The position numbers and the translations under genes were made by a program. DNA of 17,638 nt, from the NCBI GenBank assembly GCA_964503335.1, contig CAZCZZ010000072.1:1-17638 (forward strand), written 5' to 3'. The stretch is from CAZCZZ01 sp964503335. GTDB lineage: Bacteria > Verrucomicrobiota > Kiritimatiellia > CAIVKH01. Numbering within the stretch: the first letter of the stretch is position 1; every line of letters begins with the position of its first letter. Of this stretch, positions 6,658 to 14,817 are shown piece by piece. Below the pieces are notes generated by a model. It saw nothing but the letters and a program-made list of their open reading frames with translations, was not told the origin of the DNA and searched no databases.

Positions 6658-9600
6658 GGTTCCGGTCTCTCCTCGACGACAAGCGTGGCGGGCAGAACAA
6701 TTCCGCGATCAAGGCGCTTCACTGAACCGGATCCCGGCTTCATGCGTTGTCCCGTCGTGACATCATAGACGCCCAGCACGATGCTGTAGCTCCCCGGAGG
6801 AGTGTTCGCAGGAAGGATGAACCCCGACCTGGATCCCCGGCCTATCCGCTGTTGAACATCTGCGAGAAGCCCGCGATCGAGGGTCATCACCTTCTCCAGC
6901 TTCTCATTCAACACGTGAACCCAGACACCACACCTGTGCAATGCATCCGCGGGTTCCGCGACATACCATGCAAGGTCAAGAGCGATGGGATCACCCGCCT
7001 GCAGGGACGAGGCGGACAGACGGTATCCCTGGAGGGAGACATCGTTCTCGAAGTCAATGACCAACGGTTCGTAGCCGTGCGGGAGACCGCTTGAAGCACC
7101 GGGGGTAGGCAGAAGCGACGCGATGTCCTTCCCGGTGTCGATGCGCTGCACAAGTTCGTTCGCAGCGGCCAGCGTCCTGGAGACATCGGGCATGACGGAC
7201 ACTTCAAGCAGCGATGCGGGGTGCGTCGCAACACCTTCGATGTCGAACTGGAGTTCCGCATCGACGCCGTGCACCTCGAACGGAAAGTCCACGTAGGCGT
7301 GGCCGAGAAGCCCGGGCGGAGGAAGCGTCGTCGACATGTCCATGAGCACATTGCCGGACGTACCGGTGCAGCGAATATGAAACGCGGGCGCCTTCGATAG
7401 ATCGAACTCACTCAGGAACTTGACCCGCACATGATAAGCCCCGGGCTCCAGGCTGAACGGCGGACCCCTGACAGCCCAGTAGGTGTCCGGGGGAAGCTCC
7501 AGGGAATCGGACCTGACCTTGAGCCGGTCGCGGAGCTCCATCGTGTCTGCGGGCTCAAATCGATTTCCTGTCCAGGACAAGAAGGGCAAGGCGTGCAGGT
7601 ACTCATGCGAAACACCGAAGACCTCAACCATGCGCCCTGCAACCTTGAGGTCCGCCAGGGGCATCGCAGCAGCAAGCAGCCGGTTCCGCGTCGTCTGGTC
7701 CAGGGTCCTCCCGCTGGCTTCATGCGCCGCAAGCGTCATGGCCGCGACGGTGGGATGGGAGGGATCCACGGTGAATGCCGCCAGCAAGGCGTCGGAGGCC
7801 GTATCGAAAAGTCCGTGCTGGTAGAGCGCCACGCCCTCCTCCTGCAGGGTCGTGCCCATGGTGACTCGCACCCTGCCCCACGAAGCGGCGAGCTTGAGGC
7901 GATAGAACGAGCGCTCGCGATCGAACGGAAATCCGCGCTTCGGCCGGAGGAAGCGCAGCACCCTGACCTCGCCGGGCTGAAGAACGACTGATTCAGATTT
8001 CCCGCCGAACTCGGCGTCGAGTCGCGACGGCAGGGCTCCGGCTTTTGCAACCATCGTGATGTAGGGTAGCGGTCTCTGCGTGACGCAGACCCGGCGGACG
8101 CGACGGGTCTCATCCACCAGGAAGCACTTCTCGCTTCGAAAGAGTCCGGCATCATCGAGAAGGATCACTTCATTTCCGCTGCGTGCCGGCACCCGTTGGA
8201 ATGCCGGGAGCTTGAAGCCATCGCGGATATGGGCCGAGCGTCCCAGCGAAAGGGTAATCACCGGGTTGCGGAAGAAAGGAAGAGAGTCATCCTCGAGTGC
8301 AAAGGTGCGCAGCGGGAAGAAATCGTCGGGACGATTGAATGTGCGGATGCTTGATTGCACGGAAAGGATGCCCATCGGCTCAGCGGTCTGGACAAATTCC
8401 GGCAATTCGAAGCTGTACGGGTCGGACTTGTACCAGAACGTCTTCGGCACATTCTCCTTCGTCCACGCCTGGGCAAGGCGCCGCGTGTCCGAGTGCCAGA
8501 AGAAGAAGCACTCCCGCAACGAATGCATGCCGAGCAGTCCGAGGGCGGAGCCGAACGCGACAGCAGCCAGCGCCTTTCGCAGATCACGCGTCCTCGTCCC
8601 GCCCAACGTGAACTCTGACAGCCAGCCCGCCGCGATGACGAAGAGCACGGGGGTCATCAGCGTGTGGTAGATCACATGCGCATTCGGCAGGAGGCTGACC
8701 CCGACGAAGAAGTAGATCAGGGGAAGCGTAAAGAGGACGACATAGCGTCGGTCCCATCGCAACAGCTTCCCGAGAGCGACGATGATCACAAGGGCGATGC
8801 CCGGGCTGAGGATGTGCACAAGGATCGGGAGGTTCCGGTGCATGGAAAACGCGAAGCGGGCGCTTAGCGCCGTATCCAGGTCGTTCCTCTCGATCCGCTT
8901 GTCGCCGGCGACGTAGGTGAGGAAGGAGTAGATCTGTCCCAGCGTCTCCGTTGTGCGCGTGAACATGGACGGAACCGTCAGGAAGAGCGAGACGATGCAC
9001 GATGCGGCGAGCACGCCGACGAGACGAAGCGATGGCCCCTTGAACCAGTTCCGCCAGTGGCCTTCGCGCAGGAGGTGTGCGACGCCGACCGCAACGAGGG
9101 CCATGCCGGCATGGTACTTCGACGCGAAGGCGCATAGGCCAAAGAAGCCGGCGAGCACGTAGTCTGACCATCGAGCGCGAAACAGGATCTTCGTCGCGAA
9201 GAAGATCGTGACCGTGGCGAAGAAGCTCGCCGGCGTGTCGCCGGATTCGAAATGGGCGGCAGCCATATCCGCCGGTGAGACGGCAAGCAGGAACGCGGCG
9301 ATCAAGCCCGCGACCGGTCCAAAAAGCCTCCTCCCCATGCGGTGCACCAGGAAGATCAGCAGCGTGGCGAGGACGGCGTTCTGAGCGCGACCAAGCCAGT
9401 AGAGCGTTTGGATCGGCACCCTGGATGGTTCCCACTTCAGCCCGAGAAGAGACGCCGTTCCGTCCACGACGAACTGTGAAATGCGAACCACATATTCAAT
9501 CAGGTGCGCGTGGAAAAGCGGGTAGCCATCGTAGTCGGAATGTCCTGTGTGCGCAAAGTACTCGCCCTGCAGGAATCGCTCCGCCGCCCTCATCTGCTTC

Positions 9601-9716
9601 GGCGTATCGGGGTGATACACAAAGCCCGCATCGAGGTCGTGGGACAGGCCGCCGAGACGCAACGCGAGACCGATCAGGACCGCGATGAGAAGCGCCATCG
9701 TCTCCCATCGCCCCAT
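6654..9716 (-). CDS. GT39/PMT-type membrane glycosyltransferase with large C-terminal extracytoplasmic region
   Basis: A polytopic glycosyltransferase of the dolichyl-phosphate-mannose/ArnT-like (GT-C) type that would transfer a sugar from a polyprenyl-phosphate donor on the outer face of the inner membrane. After TM1, the first loop has FVYHPDTPKQ, whose Asp matches the catalytic acid of GT39 first loops. A further loop has HFESGDTP, like the second conserved acid region. About ten TM helices end near residue 400. The remaining ~600 residues are soluble and beta-rich, with segments such as LEPGAYHVRVKF and a last part resembling the WVHVLNE ... GSYSIVLGVYDVTTGQRM end found on many GT39-like proteins. 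The total of 1020 aa is long for the class. Start 9716 (ATG) is preferred because GAGGGG (9726-9721) lies just upstream. In-frame starts at 9800 (GTG), 9764 and 9749 have no visible Shine-Dalgarno. It is first in the minus-strand operon. Confidence 0.87.
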   Translation of the reverse strand: MGRWETMALLIAVLIGLALRLGGLSHDLDAGFVYHPDTPKQMRAAERFLQGEYFAHTGHSDYDGYPLFHAHLIEYVVRISQFVVDGTASLLGLKWEPSRVPIQTLYWLGRAQNAVLATLLIFLVHRMGRRLFGPVAGLIAAFLLAVSPADMAAAHFESGDTPASFFATVTIFFATKILFRARWSDYVLAGFFGLCAFASKYHAGMALVAVGVAHLLREGHWRNWFKGPSLRLVGVLAASCIVSLFLTVPSMFTRTTETLGQIYSFLTYVAGDKRIERNDLDTALSARFAFSMHRNLPILVHILSPGIALVIIVALGKLLRWDRRYVVLFTLPLIYFFVGVSLLPNAHVIYHTLMTPVLFVIAAGWLSEFTLGGTRTRDLRKALAAVAFGSALGLLGMHSLRECFFFWHSDTRRLAQAWTKENVPKTFWYKSDPYSFELPEFVQTAEPMGILSVQSSIRTFNRPDDFFPLRTFALEDDSLPFFRNPVITLSLGRSAHIRDGFKLPAFQRVPARSGNEVILLDDAGLFRSEKCFLVDETRRVRRVCVTQRPLPYITMVAKAGALPSRLDAEFGGKSESVVLQPGEVRVLRFLRPKRGFPFDRERSFYRLKLAASWGRVRVTMGTTLQEEGVALYQHGLFDTASDALLAAFTVDPSHPTVAAMTLAAHEASGRTLDQTTRNRLLAAAMPLADLKVAGRMVEVFGVSHEYLHALPFLSWTGNRFEPADTMELRDRLKVRSDSLELPPDTYWAVRGPPFSLEPGAYHVRVKFLSEFDLSKAPAFHIRCTGTSGNVLMDMSTTLPPPGLLGHAYVDFPFEVHGVDAELQFDIEGVATHPASLLEVSVMPDVSRTLAAANELVQRIDTGKDIASLLPTPGASSGLPHGYEPLVIDFENDVSLQGYRLSASSLQAGDPIALDLAWYVAEPADALHRCGVWVHVLNEKLEKVMTLDRGLLADVQQRIGRGSRSGFILPANTPPGSYSIVLGVYDVTTGQRMKPGSGSVKRLDRGIVLPATLVVEERPEP

Positions 9717-9863
9717 TCGACCCCTCGGCTGTTGTCCATGCTGCTCCATCGGAACCGAGAGCATGGAGACGGGAGGTTCACGTGGCAAGCGTGCCCGCAC
9801 TTGCGCAATCTACCAACGGTGGGTGATGGGGCGTTTCTTGATCTGTCGTCCTGCTCTTGGTAG

Positions 9864-9944
9864 GGCCCGGACTCCGTCTTGGCACGCCGAAGTCCGACGA
9901 AGGCGGCTCCGGGCCGAAGAGCGGACGCGAGCAGAGTCGCGTCC
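9864..9944. repeat. Compound hairpin, REP-like, in divergent intergenic region
   Basis: Part 1 (9864-9915) is closed by GGCCCGGA / TCCGGGCC and contains GGACT / AGTCC (9869-9895). Part 2 is a perfect 8-bp stem, GGACGCGA (9923-9930) / TCGCGTCC (9937-9944), around the hexamer loop GCAGAG. The same loop (or its complement) caps the arms of the inverted-pair elements at 12966-13050 and 17546-17607, although this stem is unrelated in sequence. It lies between divergent promoters rather than after genes. Confidence 0.75.
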
Positions 9945-10026
9945 CTGCCATGAGATGCGAGGAATTCAAAACGACCCACCACCCAACTGTGAAGAATCTC
10001 GCCAAGCAGTCGGGTGATGCGTACAA

Positions 10027-10047
10027 GAACGGTTCCAGTTCTGGAAC
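10027..10047. promoter_or_regulatory. Dyad GTTCCAG-TT-CTGGAAC just upstream of a start codon
   Basis: A perfect 7-bp inverted repeat with a 2-nt spacer (10032-10047), preceded by another GAAC (10027-10030) so that four GAAC/GTTC half-sites lie within 21 nt. It ends 5 nt before ATG 10053. It would suit a repressor operator, but the half-site spacing does not match the GAAC-N4-GTTC type LexA boxes I know. If the earlier GTG (10014) or ATG (10017) were the real start, the dyad would be inside the gene. Confidence 0.5.
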
Positions 10048-10052
10048 GCGAT

Positions 10053-11741
10053 ATGGCAAGGATTCGAAAACTGCTCGGCTGGCTCCTGTTGTTGTGCGTC
10101 CTCGGCGCCTTTCTCCCGTCCCTCACGGCCCGCGTTCACACGGGATTTGCGCCCGGCATGTTCCAGCACGATGCCTGCGTCAACGTCGCCCCGTTCCTCC
10201 GCTACCATGAACAGGGCGCGATGCGCGATTACATCACGGACTACCTGCTCGCGACCTTTCCCGTCGGCTATCGGGCCCTTTACGGCGTTGTCGCCTCGGT
10301 GGTCGATCCACGCGTGGCGAGTCACGTCATCGGGCTCCTGCTCCATGCAGGCCTGCTTGCCTGCCTGGGCATCGTCGCGGCCCGCGCCGGAGGACGCGTC
10401 GCCGCAGCGGCCACGATCGCACTGGGCCTCTCGTCCGAATTCATCCTCGATCGCTTGAGCAACGGCCAGCAAAGGTCCTTCGGCCTGCCTATCATCGCGT
10501 TGATGACCGTGGCGTTGGCGCTGGGTCGTCCCCGTCTCGGCATCATCGCCACATGGCTTGGCTTCGCCTTCTATCCCGTGGCAGGCGTCTGCAATGCGTT
10601 GACCCTCGCCGTCTGGATCCTCGTCTTTCAATCAAGAGACGCGCAGGACGCTCCCGTTCCGCTACGCTCGCGCGTGAAGACGATCGCGATCGCGGGCATC
10701 GTGTCGCTCGCCATCGTCACGCCGATGCTTCTCGCCATGCGTCCCTACGGGAAGATGATCACGGCGGAGACGGTCGCGGATTTCCCGGAGGCGAACGCCG
10801 GGGGCCGGCTTGAAGCGAACGACAGGATGCAGTCCAAGGTTCCGCTCGGCTCCGCCCTCGGACGCGTGATCGCCCTGACATACTCGAATGAAGGCGAGCC
10901 CTGGTCGCCATCCCTGCGCGTCCAACCCGGCGACAATTCCATCGTGCCGCTTATTGCCGTGCTGGGCTACTTCACCGCGCTCCTCGGGTGGATGAATCCG
11001 CTCGTGCGCAGGACCCTGATCCAGGCCGGTTCGATTGCCGTCGCCTACACCATAGCCCGGCACTTCGCTCCACACCTCTACATCCCGGAACGATACGCAT
11101 CCGTCGGCTGGCCTGCGCTCCTGCTCCTCATTCCGGCGCTGTCCGCCGCATCGCTGGAGGCCTGCCTGAAGCGCGTGGTGCCGAAGTACGGCTTCGAGTG
11201 GTCAATTGCTTCTCGCGGAGCGCTGCTCGTCGTCACCTTCTTTGTGGTGCTGGTTCATGGCGGTCGCATCAATCCGATGGGCGGACTTCAGCCGCACGAC
11301 GGCATTCCCCTGGATGTCATTCAGCGCCTCCCGCCGCAGAGCCAGCTGGCGGGCTGGCCCACGGCGATGGATGCGATCCCGTATGTGACGGCGCGGTCCG
11401 TGTTCCTGAGCGAGGCAGCCCACCTCCCCTATCACGAGAACTACACGCGAGCGATGAGGGATCGCATGATCGCCATCACCGCGGCGTGGACAATGGCCGA
11501 CGTGGCAGCCGTGAGGGATCTGCGCGACAGGAGCGGCGTAACGCATCTCATCGTGGACCGACGCCACCTCGCCCTTCCCCCGCCCGGCTACTTTGCCCCG
11601 TTCAAACCCTGGATCAGGCTCGCGCGGGGCGACAGGCCTCCGTCTGAAACGGCCATCGCAAAGATCCTTGAGCGCTGCGCCATCTGGAGCAACGATCCAC
11701 TCTACGTTCTCGACCTTTCGCTTCTCGACGCGAAGCCATGA
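10053..11741 (+). CDS. Polytopic membrane protein, GT-C glycosyltransferase-like
   Basis: A 562-aa protein with TM1 at about residues 7-25, an extracytoplasmic loop holding MFQHDACVN (Asp40), and roughly nine to ten further hydrophobic helices up to about residue 400. The acid in the first loop followed by many helices is the general plan of GT-C glycosyltransferases, but I see no family-defining motif. The last ~155 residues are soluble. They contain VIQRLPPQSQLAGWP, YVTARSVFLSEAAHLPYHENY and THLIVDRRHLALP, a pattern I associate with uncharacterised GT-C-like envelope proteins. ATG 10053 is preferred because it is followed directly by a positive, then hydrophobic, N-terminus; the open frame extends to GTG 10014. 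The stop overlaps the next gene start by 4 nt (ATGA). A role in moving or building a surface glycan with the divergent GT39 gene is inference. Confidence 0.84.
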   Translation: MARIRKLLGWLLLLCVLGAFLPSLTARVHTGFAPGMFQHDACVNVAPFLRYHEQGAMRDYITDYLLATFPVGYRALYGVVASVVDPRVASHVIGLLLHAGLLACLGIVAARAGGRVAAAATIALGLSSEFILDRLSNGQQRSFGLPIIALMTVALALGRPRLGIIATWLGFAFYPVAGVCNALTLAVWILVFQSRDAQDAPVPLRSRVKTIAIAGIVSLAIVTPMLLAMRPYGKMITAETVADFPEANAGGRLEANDRMQSKVPLGSALGRVIALTYSNEGEPWSPSLRVQPGDNSIVPLIAVLGYFTALLGWMNPLVRRTLIQAGSIAVAYTIARHFAPHLYIPERYASVGWPALLLLIPALSAASLEACLKRVVPKYGFEWSIASRGALLVVTFFVVLVHGGRINPMGGLQPHDGIPLDVIQRLPPQSQLAGWPTAMDAIPYVTARSVFLSEAAHLPYHENYTRAMRDRMIAITAAWTMADVAAVRDLRDRSGVTHLIVDRRHLALPPPGYFAPFKPWIRLARGDRPPSETAIAKILERCAIWSNDPLYVLDLSLLDAKP

Positions 11742-12943
11742 CCGATAACGCAGAGCGAAACGCAGGAGTTAAACGCATTCTCGTCACCGCGCTCTGGTGG
11801 GTTGTGGCGTGCATCGCGCTGGCGGCCTGGATCCTCGACCCGCTGCGCCTTCAGTCCGGCTGGTTCAAAGTTTCCGTGAGCTACGGGTGGAAGCCTGTCA
11901 TTGCCCTTGTTGTCGTGACGATCCTTGCACGCTCCCGCTCCCGCATACGTCTCGCTGTGTTCACCTCGATCTTCACGCTCTACCTGCTTGAAGGGTCGCT
12001 TGCCGTGCTGGGTTTCGAAAGCGGCGCGCCGGCGATCATCATCCGCGAGGAGGGACCCGCTCCAAAGCCCGAAGGCGAAGCGATGCTGAGCGATCCGTAC
12101 CTGCTCTGGCGCTTCAAACCCGGCGCGAACTTCCGCGGTCGCGACGTGAACAACCTTGGCTACCTCGATCGCACGATCGATCCCGTGAAGGCGCCCGGCG
12201 TGAAGCGCGTCATCTGCCTCGGCGACTCCTGCACGGCACAGGGCATGCCCACCTACGCCCGTTCGTTGCACGACATCCTGCAGACGAACGCGCCAGCCGG
12301 ATCAGCCTGGGAAGCGTTCAACATGGGCGTGCATGGCTACACGGTCAGGCAAGGACTGGTTGTGTTCCGCGACCACGCCAGGCCGCTCGAGCCCGACATT
12401 GTGACGCTGTATTTCGGCTGGAACGATCACTGGCTTGCCGAGAAGCCGGACCGCGAGCGCATGGCGATGGCGGGGAGCGGATGGCGGGGCAAGCTGATGC
12501 AGTGTCTCGCCAAGCGCCGTGTGTCGTCCGCCGTCACGCGCACGCTGAAGCGGCCGCAGGAAGGCGCACCCGAAGCGTCGAAGATGCTGCGCGTTCCGCC
12601 GGATGACTATCGCGAGACGCTGACACGGCTGGTCCGTGCGATCCAGGCTGCCGGCGCCAAACCGGTCGTCATCACCGCGCCCCGCGCCGCGAAACTTTCG
12701 ACCCTGATCGTGCACAACGGAAGCGCGGCCTCCGTGGAAGAGGCAACACGCCTTCATGATGAATACAACGGGATCGCGCGCGACGTGGCAAAGCGGACAG
12801 GCGCGAAACTTTTCGATCTCGCCGCAACATTCGCGCAACCGGAGTACGCCCGGTACTTCTCAAACGACGGAATTCACTTCGAGCAGGAAGGTCTGGCTCA
12901 GATCGCGGCGGAGTTGCACGGCTTCCTGGGCCGCGCGAAGTAG
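11738..12943 (+). CDS. Membrane-anchored SGNH/GDSL hydrolase
   Basis: A 401-aa protein with two to three N-terminal membrane helices (about 12-33, 50-64 and 72-92) followed by an SGNH-fold domain. Blocks are clear: GDSC with nucleophile Ser164 (block I), the glycine of NMGVHGYT near 197-200 (block II), GWND with Asn229 (block III), and Asp377/His380 in DGIHF (block V). Such enzymes remove or transfer acyl, often acetyl, groups on carbohydrates. The membrane anchor and C-terminal catalytic domain suggest action on an envelope glycan in the periplasm. The 4-nt overlap with the upstream GT-C-like gene suggests the two work on the same polymer. A lipase or peptidoglycan O-acetyl esterase cannot be excluded. 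Confidence 0.92.
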   Translation: MTDNAERNAGVKRILVTALWWVVACIALAAWILDPLRLQSGWFKVSVSYGWKPVIALVVVTILARSRSRIRLAVFTSIFTLYLLEGSLAVLGFESGAPAIIIREEGPAPKPEGEAMLSDPYLLWRFKPGANFRGRDVNNLGYLDRTIDPVKAPGVKRVICLGDSCTAQGMPTYARSLHDILQTNAPAGSAWEAFNMGVHGYTVRQGLVVFRDHARPLEPDIVTLYFGWNDHWLAEKPDRERMAMAGSGWRGKLMQCLAKRRVSSAVTRTLKRPQEGAPEASKMLRVPPDDYRETLTRLVRAIQAAGAKPVVITAPRAAKLSTLIVHNGSAASVEEATRLHDEYNGIARDVAKRTGAKLFDLAATFAQPEYARYFSNDGIHFEQEGLAQIAAELHGFLGRAK

Positions 12944-12965
12944 CGGCGAGAGCAGCTTGCGAATC

Positions 12966-13050
12966 CTGTAGCCGCGGCACTCTGCTGCCGCGTCTTCTTG
13001 AATGCACGCCAGCGCCTTCGACTTGCTCGGGCCGGGCGAGTGGCGTGGCT
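12966..13050. repeat. REPIN-like inverted pair of hairpins, copy 1
   Basis: Hairpin A is CGCGGCA (12973-12979), loop CTCTGC, TGCCGCG (12986-12992). A 12-nt linker follows. Hairpin B is CACGCCA (13005-13011) / TGGCGTG (13041-13047) with a 29-nt loop that contains a small CTCG/CGAG stem. The left 27 nt, from CTGTAG through hairpin A, match copy 2 at 17546 exactly. Arm B is a diverged reverse complement of arm A. It occupies the space between converging stop codons, 3' of the SGNH gene, and may also end transcription from both sides. Confidence 0.88.
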
Positions 13051-13069
13051 GCATCATTGATGAATCTGG

Positions 13070-13861
13070 TTAATGCAGGTCCTTGCCGCAGTGAGGACAC
13101 TTCCGCGCGGCGTGCCGCTTGTTCAGCTCCTCCACAAACGCGGCGCCGAACACACCGGTGGGCAGCGCGATCATCAGGATGCCGATGATGGCTGTCATGG
13201 CGCCGATGAGTTTTCCAGCAACGGTCATGGGAAATACATCACCATAGCCCACGGTCGTGATCGTTACGACGGCCCACCACATCGCTGCGGGGATGTGCGG
13301 AAACTTGTCGGGCTGAACCCCGCCTTCCGCGTAGTACATCAACGTCGCGCAGATCACGGAAAGGATCAGGAGGAAGGACATTGTCAGCAACATCTCCTCC
13401 TTCTTCGACTGGATGACCTTGAGCAGGATGCCGGAAGCTTGCGAATAGCGGCCCAATTTGGCGACCCGGAGGAGGCGAACCAGCCGCATGGCCCGCAACA
13501 TGCGCAGGTCCAGCGACAGGAATACCAGGTAGAAGGGAAGGAACGACAGGAGGTCGACAACCGCCATGAACGAACAGGCGTAGCGGATCCGGCCGCGGAC
13601 CGGTTGCGCATAGCGGGGATCCGACGTGCACGACCAGAGCCGGAGGAGATACTCGATGGTGAAGACGAGTACCGAGAAGACCTCGAAACCATCGAAGACA
13701 GACGCGAATCGTGTGCGCAGGCTCGGTACGGATTCGGCCACGACGGCCACCAGCGTGAGGACGATTACCCAGAGAATGACGCCGTGAAGGAACTTGCCAA
13801 CCCACCCGCCATCTTCCGGGTTCTCCAGCGCGCTCCAGACCTGGTCGCGGAACGACTTCAC
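13070..13861 (-). CDS. Voltage-sensor potassium channel (6-TM, Kv-like)
   Basis: A 263-aa ion channel with six membrane helices: S1 about 24-42, S2 56-75, S3 95-116, an arginine-rich S4 (RMLRAMRLVRLLRVAKLGR, 120-138), S5 158-176 and S6 217-241. The potassium selectivity filter TTVGYGD is at 202-208. The C-terminus ends in KCPHCGKDLH, a short half zinc-ribbon-like tail. The start is placed at GTG 13861 because GGAGG lies 8 nt upstream and the GTG overlaps the corA stop (GTGA). The open frame continues to 13948, but that longer version would run 90 nt into corA and adds nothing channel-like. It is coexpressed with CorA, suggesting cation homeostasis. A bacterial Kv-like channel is near certain; gating and physiology are unknown. 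Confidence 0.96.
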   Translation of the reverse strand: MKSFRDQVWSALENPEDGGWVGKFLHGVILWVIVLTLVAVVAESVPSLRTRFASVFDGFEVFSVLVFTIEYLLRLWSCTSDPRYAQPVRGRIRYACSFMAVVDLLSFLPFYLVFLSLDLRMLRAMRLVRLLRVAKLGRYSQASGILLKVIQSKKEEMLLTMSFLLILSVICATLMYYAEGGVQPDKFPHIPAAMWWAVVTITTVGYGDVFPMTVAGKLIGAMTAIIGILMIALPTGVFGAAFVEELNKRHAARKCPHCGKDLH

Positions 13862-14817
13862 AGCCAGCTCCTCCGGCGCATGAACACGATCAAGACCGTC
13901 GCGACCGTGATGCAGAGAATCCAGAAATAGGCATAGCCGTAATTCCATTCCATCTCGGGGATGTTCTTCAAGTTCATGCCGTAGACGCCGCAGAGGAAGC
14001 TCAGCGGAAGGAAGATCGTGCTGAGGACCGTGAGCCGGTTGACGACCTTGTTCGTCTTGTGGCTCACCATGCCCATGTAGAGGTTCAACGTTTCATTGAG
14101 CACTTCGCGCTCCGTCGTCAGGTCCGCGGCGAGACGATCCAACGCGCTGGCAAGATTTGCCAGGAACGGCTGCGTCGGCTCCGGAATGAAGGGTGATTTA
14201 CGCGTCGAGAGCTGGTGGAAGAGTTCGCGCGAGGCCATGCATATCTTGCGGAGAGCAAGGATATCCGACGTGAGTTCCGACACCTGGTGGAAGATCTCGT
14301 CATTCACATCACCGAAGAGCTTGAGCTGCGTCTGCTCCACAGTGTCGGCAAAGTTCTGCATCGTGCGCTTGTACCGGTCGACCAGGTGATCCCCGATCTC
14401 GTACAGCAGGAAGCCGTAGGTCTTGGCGAACTTGATGAAGTCGTCGCGATACGTCCGGCGGATCTGCTTGATGAACTCCGCTTCCTTCTTGTGGTACGTG
14501 ACGAGGAACTTGGTGCTGAGAATCATGTCGACGTGCGACGTCTTCAAGCGGCCGCTTTCCAGAAGCCCTTCGCTCAGGGCAAAGTGAAGACAGTCCTCGT
14601 AGACATCGTAACGCCCCTCAAGGTCGGGCCCCATCACCTCGGAAATCGCGATCTCGTTGACCCCGAGACTCCGGAGAAGATCCTCGCAGGCCTTGCGGTC
14701 CGCACCATCCATGTCGATCCAGCAGAAGGCGCCGCCATCACACGCAGCGCGTGCCTGTTCAGCAGAGACCTGTTGCTCCTGCTTCGTCCGGAAATCGAGA
14801 GCCGTTACCGTGATCAC
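13858..14817 (-). CDS. corA: CorA-family magnesium/cobalt transporter
   Basis: A 319-aa divalent-cation channel. It has the family layout: an N-terminal alpha/beta cytoplasmic domain (1 to about 125), a long charged helix region (about 125-255) and two C-terminal membrane helices (about 262-280 and 295-313). The YGMN signature is at 279-282 directly after TM1, followed by the acidic loop NIPEMEW that faces the periplasm. The positively charged end MRRRSWL is typical of CorA. The start codon is GTG with a weak ribosome binding site; no better start is visible. It is the first gene of a two-gene unit whose second member is the potassium channel, and its promoter must lie in 14818-15078. Confidence 0.96.
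   Translation of the reverse strand: MITVTALDFRTKQEQQVSAEQARAACDGGAFCWIDMDGADRKACEDLLRSLGVNEIAISEVMGPDLEGRYDVYEDCLHFALSEGLLESGRLKTSHVDMILSTKFLVTYHKKEAEFIKQIRRTYRDDFIKFAKTYGFLLYEIGDHLVDRYKRTMQNFADTVEQTQLKLFGDVNDEIFHQVSELTSDILALRKICMASRELFHQLSTRKSPFIPEPTQPFLANLASALDRLAADLTTEREVLNETLNLYMGMVSHKTNKVVNRLTVLSTIFLPLSFLCGVYGMNLKNIPEMEWNYGYAYFWILCITVATVLIVFMRRRSWL

Noticed and set aside
9811..9862. TACCAA ... TTGGTA inverted repeat as an operator for the GT39-like gene
   Set aside because: Only 6-bp arms separated by 40 nt; expected by chance in this much sequence.
13073..13930. 285-codon plus-strand frame opposite the potassium channel
   Set aside because: Antisense shadow; the minus strand carries the TVGYGD filter and six helices.
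13862..13948. N-terminal 29-residue extension of the potassium channel
   Set aside because: Lies wholly inside corA, has no channel-like sequence, and a GTG with a good Shine-Dalgarno and 4-nt overlap fits better.
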